Origin: DATFFO01 sp963772815
GTDB taxonomy: Bacteria > Actinomycetota > Acidimicrobiia > Spongiisociales > ZC4RG35
Length of the DNA: 64,000 nt
Assembly: GCA_963772815.1 (NCBI GenBank)
Contig: CAVYYV010000002.1
Location: 124,001 to 188,000, forward strand
Direction: 5' to 3'
The notes under the pieces are model-generated. The model made no database searches and was not told the origin of the DNA. It saw nothing but the letters and a program-made list of their open reading frames with translations. The translations under genes were made by a program, and so were the position numbers. Shown one piece after another: positions 52,859 to 61,474 of this stretch; positions within the stretch are counted from its first letter, which is position 1; each line of letters begins with the position of its first letter.

Positions 52859-54276
52859 GCGTCGTCCTTCACGGATTCCTGGTGGGCTTCTCCATAATCG
52901 TGCTGGTCTTCTTCGTCGCCATCCAGGCCCTCATGTTCGTGCTGGCGATCGGCTCGGCTTTCGTGCTCCATCGTCACCAGGCCATCGAGCGCTTCGGACG
53001 GGTCGAGGACATGCTCACCTCGTCGCTGGCGCCGCCGATCTCGCTGGTGATTCCCGCCTACAACGAGTCGGTCGGGATCGTCGACGCCATCAGATCGATG
53101 TCGATGGTCTCCTATCCGCGTCTCGAGATCGTGGTCGCCAACGACGGCAGCTCCGACGACACGCTGGGCAAGCTGATCGAGGCATTCGAGATGATCCAGG
53201 TGCCCTATCCGCTCCGCTCGGTCATCCCCACCGCTGCGGTGCGGGCGGTCTACAAGTCGACTCTTCCCATCGATCTGACCGTGATCGACAAGGAGAACGG
53301 CGGCCGGGCCGACGCCCTCAACGCGGCCGTCAACGCTGCCAAGTACCCCTATGTGATGGCCACCGATGCCGACGTGCTGATCGACGGCCTGGCCCTGGCA
53401 CATGCCATGCGGTTGGTGGCCGAGGACCGGGAGAGGACGGTGGCAGTAGGTGGCAACATCCGGCCCCTGAACGGTTGCAGCGTGCGTCTGGGCCATGTCG
53501 TCGACGCCTCCATCCCGGACTCGATCGTGGCCCGCTATCAGATCCTCGAGTATGTCCGCGCTTTCGTCTCCACGCGGCCGGCCTGGGGGGCCATCAACTG
53601 CCTTCCCAACGTCTCGGGCGCCTTCGGGATCCTCCTTCGACAGACGGTGGTGGACCTCGGTGGATACACGCCCGGCCATTTCGGCGAGGACCTCGACATG
53701 ACGATGCGCATCCACCGTCATTATCGGGACAACAAGATTCCGTACCGGATCCGATACTCGCCGGCCGCAGTGGTATGGACCGAGGTCCCACCCACTAGAG
53801 CCATCCTGCGCCGCCAGCGGATCCGCTGGCACCGCGGACTGATGAGGGCGGTCAAGGACTTCAAGAGCAGCTTCTTCAATCCTCGGCACGGAGCAGTGGG
53901 GATGCTTCTGTGGCCCACCCAGGTCCTCTTCGAGTACGTGGCGCCCATCATCGAGTTCACCGGCTATCTGGTGGTTCCCATCGCCCTCTGGGTGGGAGCC
54001 GTCACGCCGCTGACGGCCGGGATCGCCTTCCTCATGGCCCTGTTCCTGGGCTCGCTCACCTCCCTGCTCGGCCTGCTCATCGACGAGCGCTTCGGATACT
54101 TCAACGACCCGCTCGAGACACTCAAGCTGCTGGGGCTGGTTTTCGTGGAAAACCTGGGTCTCCGCCAAATCACGGTGTGGTGGCGGATACGGGCCATGAT
54201 GGGCGGGCGCAGCACCCAGGAGTGGGGGAACATGGAACGGCGGGGCGTGACCCAGTTGGCCAACTCCTCGAGTTGA
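52855..54276 (+). CDS. Family 2 processive-type glycosyltransferase (PgaC/BcsA-like)
   Basis: A 473-residue membrane glycosyltransferase: an N-terminal transmembrane segment (about 8-38), a GT-A domain with ISLVIPAYNE (about 62-71), VANDGSSDDT, ATDADVLID (metal-binding DxD-like), GEDLDMTMR (catalytic ED) and RRQRIRWHRG (QxxRW), then three or four C-terminal transmembrane segments. This set of D, DxD, ED and QxxRW motifs marks processive synthases of beta-linked polysaccharide such as poly-N-acetylglucosamine or cellulose. No PilZ domain is present. The receiver and HEAT genes upstream probably regulate it. Confidence 0.87.
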   Translation: MSVVLHGFLVGFSIIVLVFFVAIQALMFVLAIGSAFVLHRHQAIERFGRVEDMLTSSLAPPISLVIPAYNESVGIVDAIRSMSMVSYPRLEIVVANDGSSDDTLGKLIEAFEMIQVPYPLRSVIPTAAVRAVYKSTLPIDLTVIDKENGGRADALNAAVNAAKYPYVMATDADVLIDGLALAHAMRLVAEDRERTVAVGGNIRPLNGCSVRLGHVVDASIPDSIVARYQILEYVRAFVSTRPAWGAINCLPNVSGAFGILLRQTVVDLGGYTPGHFGEDLDMTMRIHRHYRDNKIPYRIRYSPAAVVWTEVPPTRAILRRQRIRWHRGLMRAVKDFKSSFFNPRHGAVGMLLWPTQVLFEYVAPIIEFTGYLVVPIALWVGAVTPLTAGIAFLMALFLGSLTSLLGLLIDERFGYFNDPLETLKLLGLVFVENLGLRQITVWWRIRAMMGGRSTQEWGNMERRGVTQLANSSS

Positions 54277-54279
54277 CGC

Positions 54280-55350
54280 TCACCCGGCCGAGAGCCGCTC
54301 CGCTTCTTCCTCGGTGGTGAGGGCTTCGACGAACTGATCCAGGTCGCCGTCGAGAACGGAGTCCAGACGGCGCACGGTCAGGCCGATCCGGTGATCGGTC
54401 ACCCGGCTCTCCTTGTAGTTGTACGTCCGGATCTTCTCCGACCGCTCACCCGTTCCGACCTGGGCGCGTCGCTCCCCGGCCACCTCGGCCTGCTGCTCCG
54501 CCCGGCGCATGGCCAGCAGCCGGGCACGCAGGATCCGATAGGCCTTCTCCTTGTTCTGAAGTTGGCTCTTCTCGTCCTGAACCGAGACGACCATGCCGGT
54601 GGGCAGGTGAGTGAGACGCACGGCGGAATCGGTGGTGTTCACCGACTGTCCCCCGGGTCCCTGAGAGCGGAACACGTCCACCTTCACCTCACCCGGGTCC
54701 ACGTCTACCTCGACCTCATCGGCCTCCGGGAGCACGGCCACGGTTGCGGTCGATGTATGGATCCGACCCTGAGACTCGGTCCTCGGAACCCGCTGCACCC
54801 GGTGCACGCCCGCCTCGTACTTGAAGCGGGAGTAGGCGCCCGTGCCCTTCACGGCCACGGTGACCCCAGAAAAGCCTCCCGATTCGGACGGAGAGGAATC
54901 GAGCGGTTCGACTCTGAGACGGTGGCGCTCGGCGTACCTCTCGTACATGCGGAGCAGGTCACCGGCCCATATGGCCGCTTCGTCTCCGCCGGCTGCGGCC
55001 CGTATCTCCACGATTACGTCCTTCTGGTCGTTGGGGTCTTTGGGAATGAGCGCTCGCCGGAGCTCTTCCTCCAGCAGATCCGCCTCGGCACCCTTCTCGT
55101 CGGCCATTCGCTGCAACTCGGGAGCCATGTCGGGATCGGATTCCGCTAGTTCGATCGCCTCCGCCCGATCCCGGGAGGCACGGCGCCAACGGCGCAAGAG
55201 AGCGACTATCTCACCCAACTCGGAGTGCCGCTTGCCCAGTGAGGCGAGACGGGCCGGGTTCGACAACACCTCGGGATCGGTCAGATCGGCCTCGACCGCT
55301 CCGTAGGCCTCTTCGATCTCCGCGAGGCGCTCGGCCAGCCCGGCGTCCAT
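54280..55350 (-). CDS. prfA: Peptide chain release factor 1
   Basis: Terminates translation at UAA and UAG. The 356-residue protein has a coiled N-terminal domain, the codon-recognition PxT motif as RVPRTESQGRIHTST, and the catalytic GGQ in FRSQGPGGQSVNTTDSAVRLTHLPTG. The PxT type distinguishes it from RF2. ATG 55350 shares one base with the stop of the DUF1385 gene (TGATG). It ends 3 bp from the convergent glycosyltransferase gene. Confidence 0.95.
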   Translation of the reverse strand: MDAGLAERLAEIEEAYGAVEADLTDPEVLSNPARLASLGKRHSELGEIVALLRRWRRASRDRAEAIELAESDPDMAPELQRMADEKGAEADLLEEELRRALIPKDPNDQKDVIVEIRAAAGGDEAAIWAGDLLRMYERYAERHRLRVEPLDSSPSESGGFSGVTVAVKGTGAYSRFKYEAGVHRVQRVPRTESQGRIHTSTATVAVLPEADEVEVDVDPGEVKVDVFRSQGPGGQSVNTTDSAVRLTHLPTGMVVSVQDEKSQLQNKEKAYRILRARLLAMRRAEQQAEVAGERRAQVGTGERSEKIRTYNYKESRVTDHRIGLTVRRLDSVLDGDLDQFVEALTTEEEAERLSAG

Positions 55351-56336
55351 CAGGCCGAAAGGGCGCCCTCGCGGGCGTGCATGGCGGCGACCGGGATCGG
55401 TCCGCGGCCCAGGACCTCGGCCACCTGCTCTTCCTCCAGGGCCGTCACGATCGATGCGATGGCCACCTCGATCTGATCGGTGGCCGGCCGGCCGGTGGTC
55501 AGTTTCTGCAGCCACATGCCGGGAGCAGCCAGCGACCGGGCCAGGAGTGAGCCGGGCCGCAGACCCGAGAACCGCAATACTTCGTATGCCAGGCCGGCGA
55601 TGAGCGGAATTCCCACCAGGCGGGTCACGATCAACCAGAGGATCCCCGGCTGGTGGAAGAGCGAGAACAGAAGGATCGAGCCCAGGATCACTATCAAGAG
55701 GAAGCTGGTCCCACAGCGTGGGTGCTCGGGCTGATAGCGGGCCACGGAATCGACCGTGAGCGGGTCTCCTGCCTCGTAGGCGTGGATGGTCATGTGCTCG
55801 GCACCGTGGAACTCGAACACACGGGCTATCTCGGAAGAGCGACCGATCGCCCAGATGTAACCCACGAACAAAGCCAGCCGCACCGCCCCCTCGACGACGT
55901 TGAAGAGAATGGTGGAGTCACCGGAGGTGAATCGGGCAACAAACGCCGGGACCAGGATGAAGAACGCCAGGAAGAAGGCCAAGGCCACACTCATCGAGAG
56001 GGCGATCTGGCCCTTGCTGAGCTCTTCCTCCTCCTCGTCGACCGCCTTCTGGGCCGACCAGGACAGCGCCCTGAACCCGAGGGTGAGGGACTCGCCCAGC
56101 ACCATGATCCCCCTCACGAACGGTATCCGGGCGAGTACCGAGCGACTGGAGAGGCGGGGCAGGTCCTGGCGGATGGCCTGGATCACTCCGTCGGGCCGAC
56201 GTACCGCCACGGCCCATGCCCCCGGCGCCCGCATCATCACCCCCTCGAGGACTGCCTGGCCACCCACGGTCGAGGCCGGGTTGATGCCCGGCCTCGCGCG
56301 TTCGCTGGGTTGCTCTCCCCGTTGCTGGGAGGTCAT
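55350..56336 (-). CDS. DUF1385 membrane protein
   Basis: A 328-residue DUF1385 protein: VGGQAVLEGVMMRAPGAWAVAVRRPDG (about 24-50) is the family hallmark, followed by transmembrane helices (about 115-140 and 150-168), FEFHGAEHMTIHAYEAG (about 174-190; conserved HGAEHK-like motif), RCGTSFLLIVILGSILLFSL and a last hydrophobic region. The function is unknown, although the conserved position between rpmE and prfA is common in Gram-positives. It overlaps its neighbours on both sides by one base. Confidence 0.9.
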   Translation of the reverse strand: MTSQQRGEQPSERARPGINPASTVGGQAVLEGVMMRAPGAWAVAVRRPDGVIQAIRQDLPRLSSRSVLARIPFVRGIMVLGESLTLGFRALSWSAQKAVDEEEEELSKGQIALSMSVALAFFLAFFILVPAFVARFTSGDSTILFNVVEGAVRLALFVGYIWAIGRSSEIARVFEFHGAEHMTIHAYEAGDPLTVDSVARYQPEHPRCGTSFLLIVILGSILLFSLFHQPGILWLIVTRLVGIPLIAGLAYEVLRFSGLRPGSLLARSLAAPGMWLQKLTTGRPATDQIEVAIASIVTALEEEQVAEVLGRGPIPVAAMHAREGALSA

Positions 56337-56581
56337 CAGTCCGTGGTTGTCTCTGCCTCGGCCTTCTTCTTGGTGAAGGACTCGGTGCCGTAGCGCTTCT
56401 TGAAGCGCTCGACGCGTCCGCCGGTGTCCACCAGCTTCTGTTTACCGGTGAAGAAGGGATGGCACTCGTTGCACAACTCCACCCGCATCTCGCCCGGCTT
56501 GGTGGACCGGGTGGTGAAGGTGTTGCCGCACGAACAGACCACACGGGTCTCGGCGTACTGGGGGTGAATCTCTGTCTTCAT
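56336..56581 (-). CDS. rpmE: Ribosomal protein L31, zinc-binding type
   Basis: Large-subunit protein L31 of 81 residues. Cys16, Cys18, Cys37 and Cys40 (CSCGNTF and LCNECHPFFTG) form the zinc site of the C+ type, which is normally expressed when zinc is sufficient. PQYAETRVVC and HPFFTGKQKLVDTGGRVERFKKRYG are classical. It directly follows rho, with a 39-bp triple repeat filling the gap. Confidence 0.96.
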   Translation of the reverse strand: MKTEIHPQYAETRVVCSCGNTFTTRSTKPGEMRVELCNECHPFFTGKQKLVDTGGRVERFKKRYGTESFTKKKAEAETTTD

Positions 56582-56591
56582 GAAGGCTCCG

Positions 56592-56699
56592 TCGTTTCCG
56601 GGTGGTGGGTGGGGTCGGGTGGGCTGGAAGTCGTTTCCGGGTGGTGGGTGGGGTCGGGTGGGCTGGAAGTCGTTTCCGGGTGGTGGGTGGGGTCGGGTG
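56592..56699. repeat. Nearly three 39-bp tandem repeats between rho and rpmE
   Basis: Units start at 56592, 56631 and 56670; the third is cut after about 30 bases. As with the kbl leader repeat, the + strand is G-rich (runs GGG, GGGG, GGG), so the rho-rpmE transcript is C-rich and G-poor for over 100 bases. The sequence is otherwise unrelated to the flanking genes. Confidence 0.88.
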
Positions 56700-56711
56700 T
56701 GGTGGTCATCG

Positions 56712-58311
56712 TCAGTTGCCGCTCTTGGCCACTCCGGCCAGGAACTCCGCGTTGGAAGCCGTGTTCTTGAGCCGGTCGATCAGCAACTCGAGGGCCGCTC
56801 CCGATTCCAGGGCCAGAAGAACCCGGCGCAGCTTCCAGACCTGCGTCAACTCCTTAGGGTCGAACAGCAATTCCTCCCGTCGTGTTCCCGAAGCCTCGAC
56901 GTCGATGGCGGGATAGATCCGCTTGTCAGCCAGCTTACGATCGAGGCGCAACTCCATGTTGCCGGTGCCCTTGAACTCCTCGAAGATGACCTCGTCCATC
57001 TTGGAGCCCGTCTCCACCAGGGCCGTTCCGAGGATGGTCAGGCTGCCTCCCTCCTCGATGTTGCGAGCCGCCCCGAAGAATCGCTTGGGCGGGTAGAGGG
57101 CAGTGGAGTCGACACCACCGGAAAGGATCCTGCCCGAAGCAGGTGTGGCCAGGTTGTGCGCCCGAGCCAGGCGAGTGATCGAGTCGAGGAGGATCACCAC
57201 GTCGGTTCCCTGTTCGACCAGGCGCTTGGCCCGCTCGATAGCCAATTCCGAGACCTGCGTGTGCTCCTCGGCCGGTCGGTCGAAGGTGGAGTAGATCACC
57301 TCTCCCTTCACCGACCGCTGCATATCCGTCACCTCTTCAGGGCGCTCGTCGACCAGGACCACCATCAAATAGCACTCTGGATTGTTGGCCGTGATGGCCT
57401 GCGCGATCTCCTTGAGGACCGTGGTCTTTCCCGCCTTGGGGGGCGACACGATCAAACCGCGCTGTCCCTTGCCGATGGGGGCGATCAGGTCCACGATGCG
57501 GGTGAGGGTCGAGTCGCCCTTGCCGTCTACCTCGAGTCGCAGACGCTGGTCGGGGAAGAGCGGGGTGAGGTTCTCGAAGCGGGGCCGCTGGCGGGCGTCG
57601 TTGAGGTCGCCGCCGTTCACCAAGTCGATTCGGGTCAGGGCGGGGAACTTCTCCTGAGACCGAGGCGAGCGGATCGGCCCGGAGACGAGATCGCCCTTGC
57701 GCAGGCCGAACTTGCGGATCTGACCGGCGGAGACGTAGACGTCTCTCTCCCCCGACAGGTAGCCGGAGGTGCGCAGGAAACCGTATCCCTCGGGGAGGAT
57801 GTCGAGCAGGCCCTCGCGGACCTCGGGCTCGCCGCCCTGGTCCTGGTTGCCCTGGCTCTGGTTGCCCTGGCTCTGGTTGCCCCGGTTTCGGTTACGCTTG
57901 CGACGATTCCGGTTACCGCGCTGGTTGCCGCGGTTGTCGTTGCCGTCCGTCGTCGTCGTCGTCGTTGTCGTCGTCGTCGTTGTCGTCGCGACCCGACCCG
58001 CTCCGATCGTTGCGGTCGGAGTCACGCTGGCCGTTCGACTGCCCTTCGTTCGAATCCTTCTTGGATTCCCTGGCCGAGTCCCTGCCCGAGTCATCTCCAG
58101 CTTCGCTGGAGTCGTCACCGGCCTCGCGGGGCGTGGCCGTAGGCAAGTCGACATTGGCGGTGGGATCCGGCTTCATATCTGAGCCGTCCTTGTCCATGAT
58201 TTGGGAGATCAGCTTGGACTTCTGAAGTCCATTGGTCTCGATACCTACCGCGGAGGCGATCTCCCGCAATTCGGTGATCGACTTCTCCTGCAATTGAGCT
58301 CTCGTGGTCAT
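56712..58311 (-). pseudogene. rho: Transcription termination factor Rho, one frameshift in an Asp-rich insert
   Basis: Hexameric RNA helicase ending transcription. From ATG 58311 the N-terminal Rho_N domain reads LQEKSITELREIASAVGIETNGLQKSKLISQIM, then an acidic insert of the kind typical of Actinobacteria ending in runs of Asp. At about 57946-57947 one base is extra and the frame stops soon after; removal continues GNDNRGNQRGNRNRRKRNRNRG, EGYGFLRTSGYLSG, Walker A PPKAGKTT, and LLDSITRLARAHN to the stop at 56712. The restored length is 532 residues. The core is fully conserved, so a sequencing slip in the (GAC)n region is likely. Confidence 0.88.
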
Positions 58312-58687
58312 GTGAACCCTTGGTGGCGTACCCCAACCCGATGTGATCGGTGTGCCCGAACCGGCGCAGCGAATCCGCGGGGTGGGACTGAATCCCGGCG
58401 GACGGAGACTCCGCCGGTGAAGGCATCTTACCCCAGGTCACCCGCCAGCACAAAGCACCTGTCGATTTCCTCCTGTGGGACGGCTGACTCGACAGGTTCG
58501 ACCGGTGCTCCCCCCCACCCCACAGCCTTTGGCTGCGGGACCCCCGTCCCCCTGACCGCGAAAGCTGACGTGACAGGCCAACCCCCCCCTGCCTCCCGCC
58601 TTCGCTTCGCTCCGGCGGCAGGAACCTTCCCCCTGGCTTTGGCCAGGGGGACAAAGGCGGAAGCATGTCGGCCGACCATCAACAGAG
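58312..58687. other. 376-bp intergenic region with several hairpins, no gene
   Basis: Between rho and tRNA-Arg I find no gene. Three strong palindromes are present: CCCACAGCC-TTT-GGCTGCGGG (about 58519-58539), an imperfect stem around TCGCTTCGCTCCGG (58604-58617), and CCCCCTGGC-TTTG-GCCAGGGGG (about 58630-58652). An inverted pair ACCTGTCGA / TCGACAGGT lies near 58457-58500. The rho promoter must lie in the left part. The TCGCTTCGCTCCGG core is shared with the deoC region. Confidence 0.5.
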
Positions 58688-58759
58688 CGCCCCCGGCAGG
58701 ACTCGAACCTGCGCACCTGGTTCCGGAGACCAGTGCTCTATCCCCTGAGCTACGGGGGC
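58688..58759 (-). tRNA. tRNA-Arg, anticodon CCG
   Basis: A complete cloverleaf read on the minus strand: acceptor stem GCCCCCG/CGGGGGC, D arm GCTC-AGGGGATA-GAGC, anticodon stem CTGGT/ACCAG around loop CTCCGGA (anticodon CCG), variable GTGC, T arm GCAGG-TTCGAGT-CCTGC and discriminator G. No CCA is encoded. It decodes CGG, a frequent Arg codon in this GC-rich DNA. It lies between rho and hom, transcribed toward rho. Confidence 0.97.
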
Positions 58760-58799
58760 GGGCTGGGACGACATGGTACCGGACTACCGTTTCCAGCCC

Positions 58800-60077
58800 A
58801 TGCGTGTCGGAATCGGAATTCTGGGCGGCGGCGTGGTCGGTGGCAGCCTGGCTCACAAGCTGCTCAGCGAGCACGACAGCATTCGCTCCAAGACCGGCCT
58901 GGACCTGGAGCTGGTCCGGGTGGCGGTGCGCGACCTCGACAAGGCCCGCCTGTTTCCGGCCGAGTTCACCACCGACAAGCCTGAAGAGGTGGTCGCGGAT
59001 CCCGGGGTCCATCTGGTCGTGGAGCTGATGGGGGGCGTGGAGCCGGCCCATTCGTTGATCACGTCTGCGCTGGAGGCGGGGAAGCCGGTGGTGACGGCCA
59101 ACAAACAGCTGGTCGCCGCCGAAGGGCCTGCCCTGTTCGATCTGGCTGCCGCCAAGGGCGTCTCGATCCTCTTCGAGGCCGCGGTCGGGGGTGGCATTCC
59201 AATCATCCGGCCTCTCTCCGAATCCCTGGCCGGGGAACGCCTCACTTCGGTGATGGGGATCGTCAACGGGACCACCAACTACATCCTGACCAGGATGTAC
59301 GAGGAGGGATCGGATTATGGCGAGGTGCTGGCCGAGGCTCAGCGCCTCGGGTTCGCCGAGGCCGACCCCAGCTCCGATGTCTCCGGAGCCGACGCCGCCG
59401 CCAAGGCCGCCATCCTGGCCGGATTGGCCTTCGGGGTGTGGGTCGACGTCGACCGGGTTCATCTCGAGGGTATCGAGGGGCTCTCGGCGGAGGACTTCGC
59501 ATTCGCCCGCAGGCTGGGTTACGTGGTGAAGCTGCTGGGGATCGCCGATCGGGTCGCTGGCGGCGTCAGTGTCCGCGTTCATCCTTCGATGATTCCCACC
59601 AACCATCCACTGGCGTCGATCCGGGGCGCCAACAACGCCATCTTCATCCAGGGCCCCTCCATCGGACAGCTCCTCTTCTCTGGTCCCGGCGCCGGGGGCG
59701 AGCCGACCGCCACGGCCGTCTTGGGCGACGTCGTCACAGCCGCGCGGGAGCTCCTCGCAAATGCCCCGGTGGCACCCCGGGTCCGGTTCGGCGCTGGAGA
59801 CCTGGTCGATTTCGGCGTCGTCGACACGGAGCAGTACGTGAGGCTGGAGGTGGAGGACTCGCCCGGCGTATTGGCGGCCATCGCCGGCACTTTCGGCGAC
59901 GCCGGCGTCTCGATCCGCTCCGTGTGGCAGGAGGGTCGGGGCGAGGGAGCCACCCTGCTCCTCATCACCCACCGGGCGGCAGAGTCGGCCCATCGCAAGG
60001 CCCTGGACCGTCTGGAGAGCCTGGACGTCGTGCGTCAGATAGCCGCCACCATCCGTGTGGTGGGCGAATCGGCCTGA
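58800..60077 (+). CDS. hom: Homoserine dehydrogenase
   Basis: Reduces aspartate semialdehyde to homoserine for threonine and methionine synthesis. The 425-residue protein has a Rossmann start RVGIGILGGGVVGGSLAHKL (residues 2-21), VVTANKQLVAAEG, the substrate loop EAAVGGGIPIIRPL and GIVNGTTNYILTRM, and SSDVSGADAAAKAAILAGLAFG with catalytic acids. A C-terminal ACT domain (about 345-425, EDSPGVLAAIAGTFGDAGVSI) implies feedback control by threonine. ATG 58800 immediately precedes the fold. It is coupled to thrC (TGATG). Confidence 0.95.
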   Translation: MRVGIGILGGGVVGGSLAHKLLSEHDSIRSKTGLDLELVRVAVRDLDKARLFPAEFTTDKPEEVVADPGVHLVVELMGGVEPAHSLITSALEAGKPVVTANKQLVAAEGPALFDLAAAKGVSILFEAAVGGGIPIIRPLSESLAGERLTSVMGIVNGTTNYILTRMYEEGSDYGEVLAEAQRLGFAEADPSSDVSGADAAAKAAILAGLAFGVWVDVDRVHLEGIEGLSAEDFAFARRLGYVVKLLGIADRVAGGVSVRVHPSMIPTNHPLASIRGANNAIFIQGPSIGQLLFSGPGAGGEPTATAVLGDVVTAARELLANAPVAPRVRFGAGDLVDFGVVDTEQYVRLEVEDSPGVLAAIAGTFGDAGVSIRSVWQEGRGEGATLLLITHRAAESAHRKALDRLESLDVVRQIAATIRVVGESA

Positions 60078-61423
60078 TGCAGTATCGGTCCACGCGCGGG
60101 GGTGCCCGAGAGAAGGGCTTCGCCGACGTGCTCATCGAAGGTCTGGCACCCGATGGCGGACTGTACGTGCCCGACTCGGTGCCCGCGCCTCCGATCACGG
60201 GCGGAACCTACGCCCTGGTGGCCTCGACCATGATGCGGCCCTTCATCGAGCCCGACCCCCTGGAAGCGCAGATCGAAGACATGGCGGTGGAGGTGTTCGC
60301 CGGGTTCCGTCATCCCCAGGTCGCGCCGATCCGCCACGTGGAGGGAAACCTCCACATCATGGAGCTCTTCTGGGGACCCACACTCTCCTTCAAGGACTAC
60401 GCCCTGCAGATGGTGGGAGCGCTCTTCGACCGGGTCCTGGCCCGCACCGGCCGGCGCATCCTGGTGCTCGGCGCCACGTCAGGCGACACGGGCTCTGCGG
60501 CGATCGAGGCCTGCCGGGGCAGGCCCGGCATCGAGATCGTGATCCTCTTCCCCGATGGAGCGGTGTCGGAGGTGCAACGGCGCCAGATGACGACGGTGAC
60601 CGACCCCAACGTCCATTCCGTGGCGGTGAAGGGGACGTTCGATGACTGCCAGCGCCTGGTCAAAATGGCCTTTCTCCGGACTGCCTTTCCCCTGGCAGCG
60701 ATCAACTCGATCAACTGGGGGCGAATCATGGCCCAGACTTCCTATTACGCGTATGCGTCGACCCGCTTCGAGGACCCGGTCGATTTCGTGGTGCCGACCG
60801 GCAACTTCGGCAACGTCCTCTCCGGGCACATCGCCCGCCGCATGGGCGCCAACGTGGGCCGGCTCACGGTCGCCAACAACGCCAACCGAGGACTGACCGA
60901 TTTGATCGCTACGGGTCGGCTTCGGGTCAGCCCGGTGACCGCCACGCATGCGCCGGCCATGGACATCCAGATTCCCTCCAATCTCGAGCGGTATCTATAC
61001 GAGGTGGCGGGCGAGGACCCGGAAGCGGTGGTGAAGCTGGAGGAGCGGCTGAGTCGGACCGGAGAGCTCGAGCTTCCCGCCGCTGCCAGAGAGCGCCTCC
61101 AGCGCGACTTCTCCGCCGAATGGCGCTCCGATGAGGAAATCGTCGACGCCATCGGCCGTCTCTACGAGGAAACCGGGATCATCGCCGACCCGCACACCGC
61201 CGTGGCGTGGAGTGTGGCCTCAAAGCATCCCGCCGACCGTCCCACCGTGGTGATCGGCACGGCGCACCCCGCCAAATTCGCCGCCGTCGTGAAAAAGGCC
61301 ATCGGCACAGTGCCCGAGCTCCCCGGCGACGTGGCCGGCATCGAGGACCTCCCCGAGCGCCTCAGCCATATCGGAGCCGAGATGGATGACCTCCTGGACC
61401 TTCTGGCAGGAGTGTGGAGCTAG
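60077..61423 (+). CDS. thrC: Threonine synthase
   Basis: PLP enzyme converting phosphohomoserine to threonine, 448 residues, of the longer fungal/E. coli-like type. The N-terminus MQYRSTRGGAREKGFADVLIEGLAPDGGLYVPDSVP, the PLP lysine in GPTLSFKDYALQMVG (about 107), LGATSGDTGSAAIEA, and VVPTGNFGNVLSGHIARRMG (phosphate loop) are diagnostic. It follows hom with a one-base overlap. Neither thrB nor an aspartokinase is in the window. Confidence 0.95.
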   Translation: MQYRSTRGGAREKGFADVLIEGLAPDGGLYVPDSVPAPPITGGTYALVASTMMRPFIEPDPLEAQIEDMAVEVFAGFRHPQVAPIRHVEGNLHIMELFWGPTLSFKDYALQMVGALFDRVLARTGRRILVLGATSGDTGSAAIEACRGRPGIEIVILFPDGAVSEVQRRQMTTVTDPNVHSVAVKGTFDDCQRLVKMAFLRTAFPLAAINSINWGRIMAQTSYYAYASTRFEDPVDFVVPTGNFGNVLSGHIARRMGANVGRLTVANNANRGLTDLIATGRLRVSPVTATHAPAMDIQIPSNLERYLYEVAGEDPEAVVKLEERLSRTGELELPAAARERLQRDFSAEWRSDEEIVDAIGRLYEETGIIADPHTAVAWSVASKHPADRPTVVIGTAHPAKFAAVVKKAIGTVPELPGDVAGIEDLPERLSHIGAEMDDLLDLLAGVWS

Positions 61424-61474
61424 CCGCTCTCCAGCCAGCCACCATGAGAGCGCGAAAGTCCATAGACTGACGGC

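Noticed and set aside
52723..54168. 481-codon minus-strand frame
   Set aside because: His/Asp/Gly-rich shadow of the glycosyltransferase and HEAT genes; no family motif.
56580..58142. Long + strand open frame of 520 codons with a 13-residue Gly/Trp repeat at its start
   Set aside because: It is antisense to rho, and the repeat is only the translation of the 39-bp DNA repeat. Rho on the other strand explains codon use and conservation.
58428..59993. 521-codon minus-strand frame opposite hom
   Set aside because: Shadow frame covering hom and the tRNA; the composition is typical of antisense reading in GC-rich DNA.
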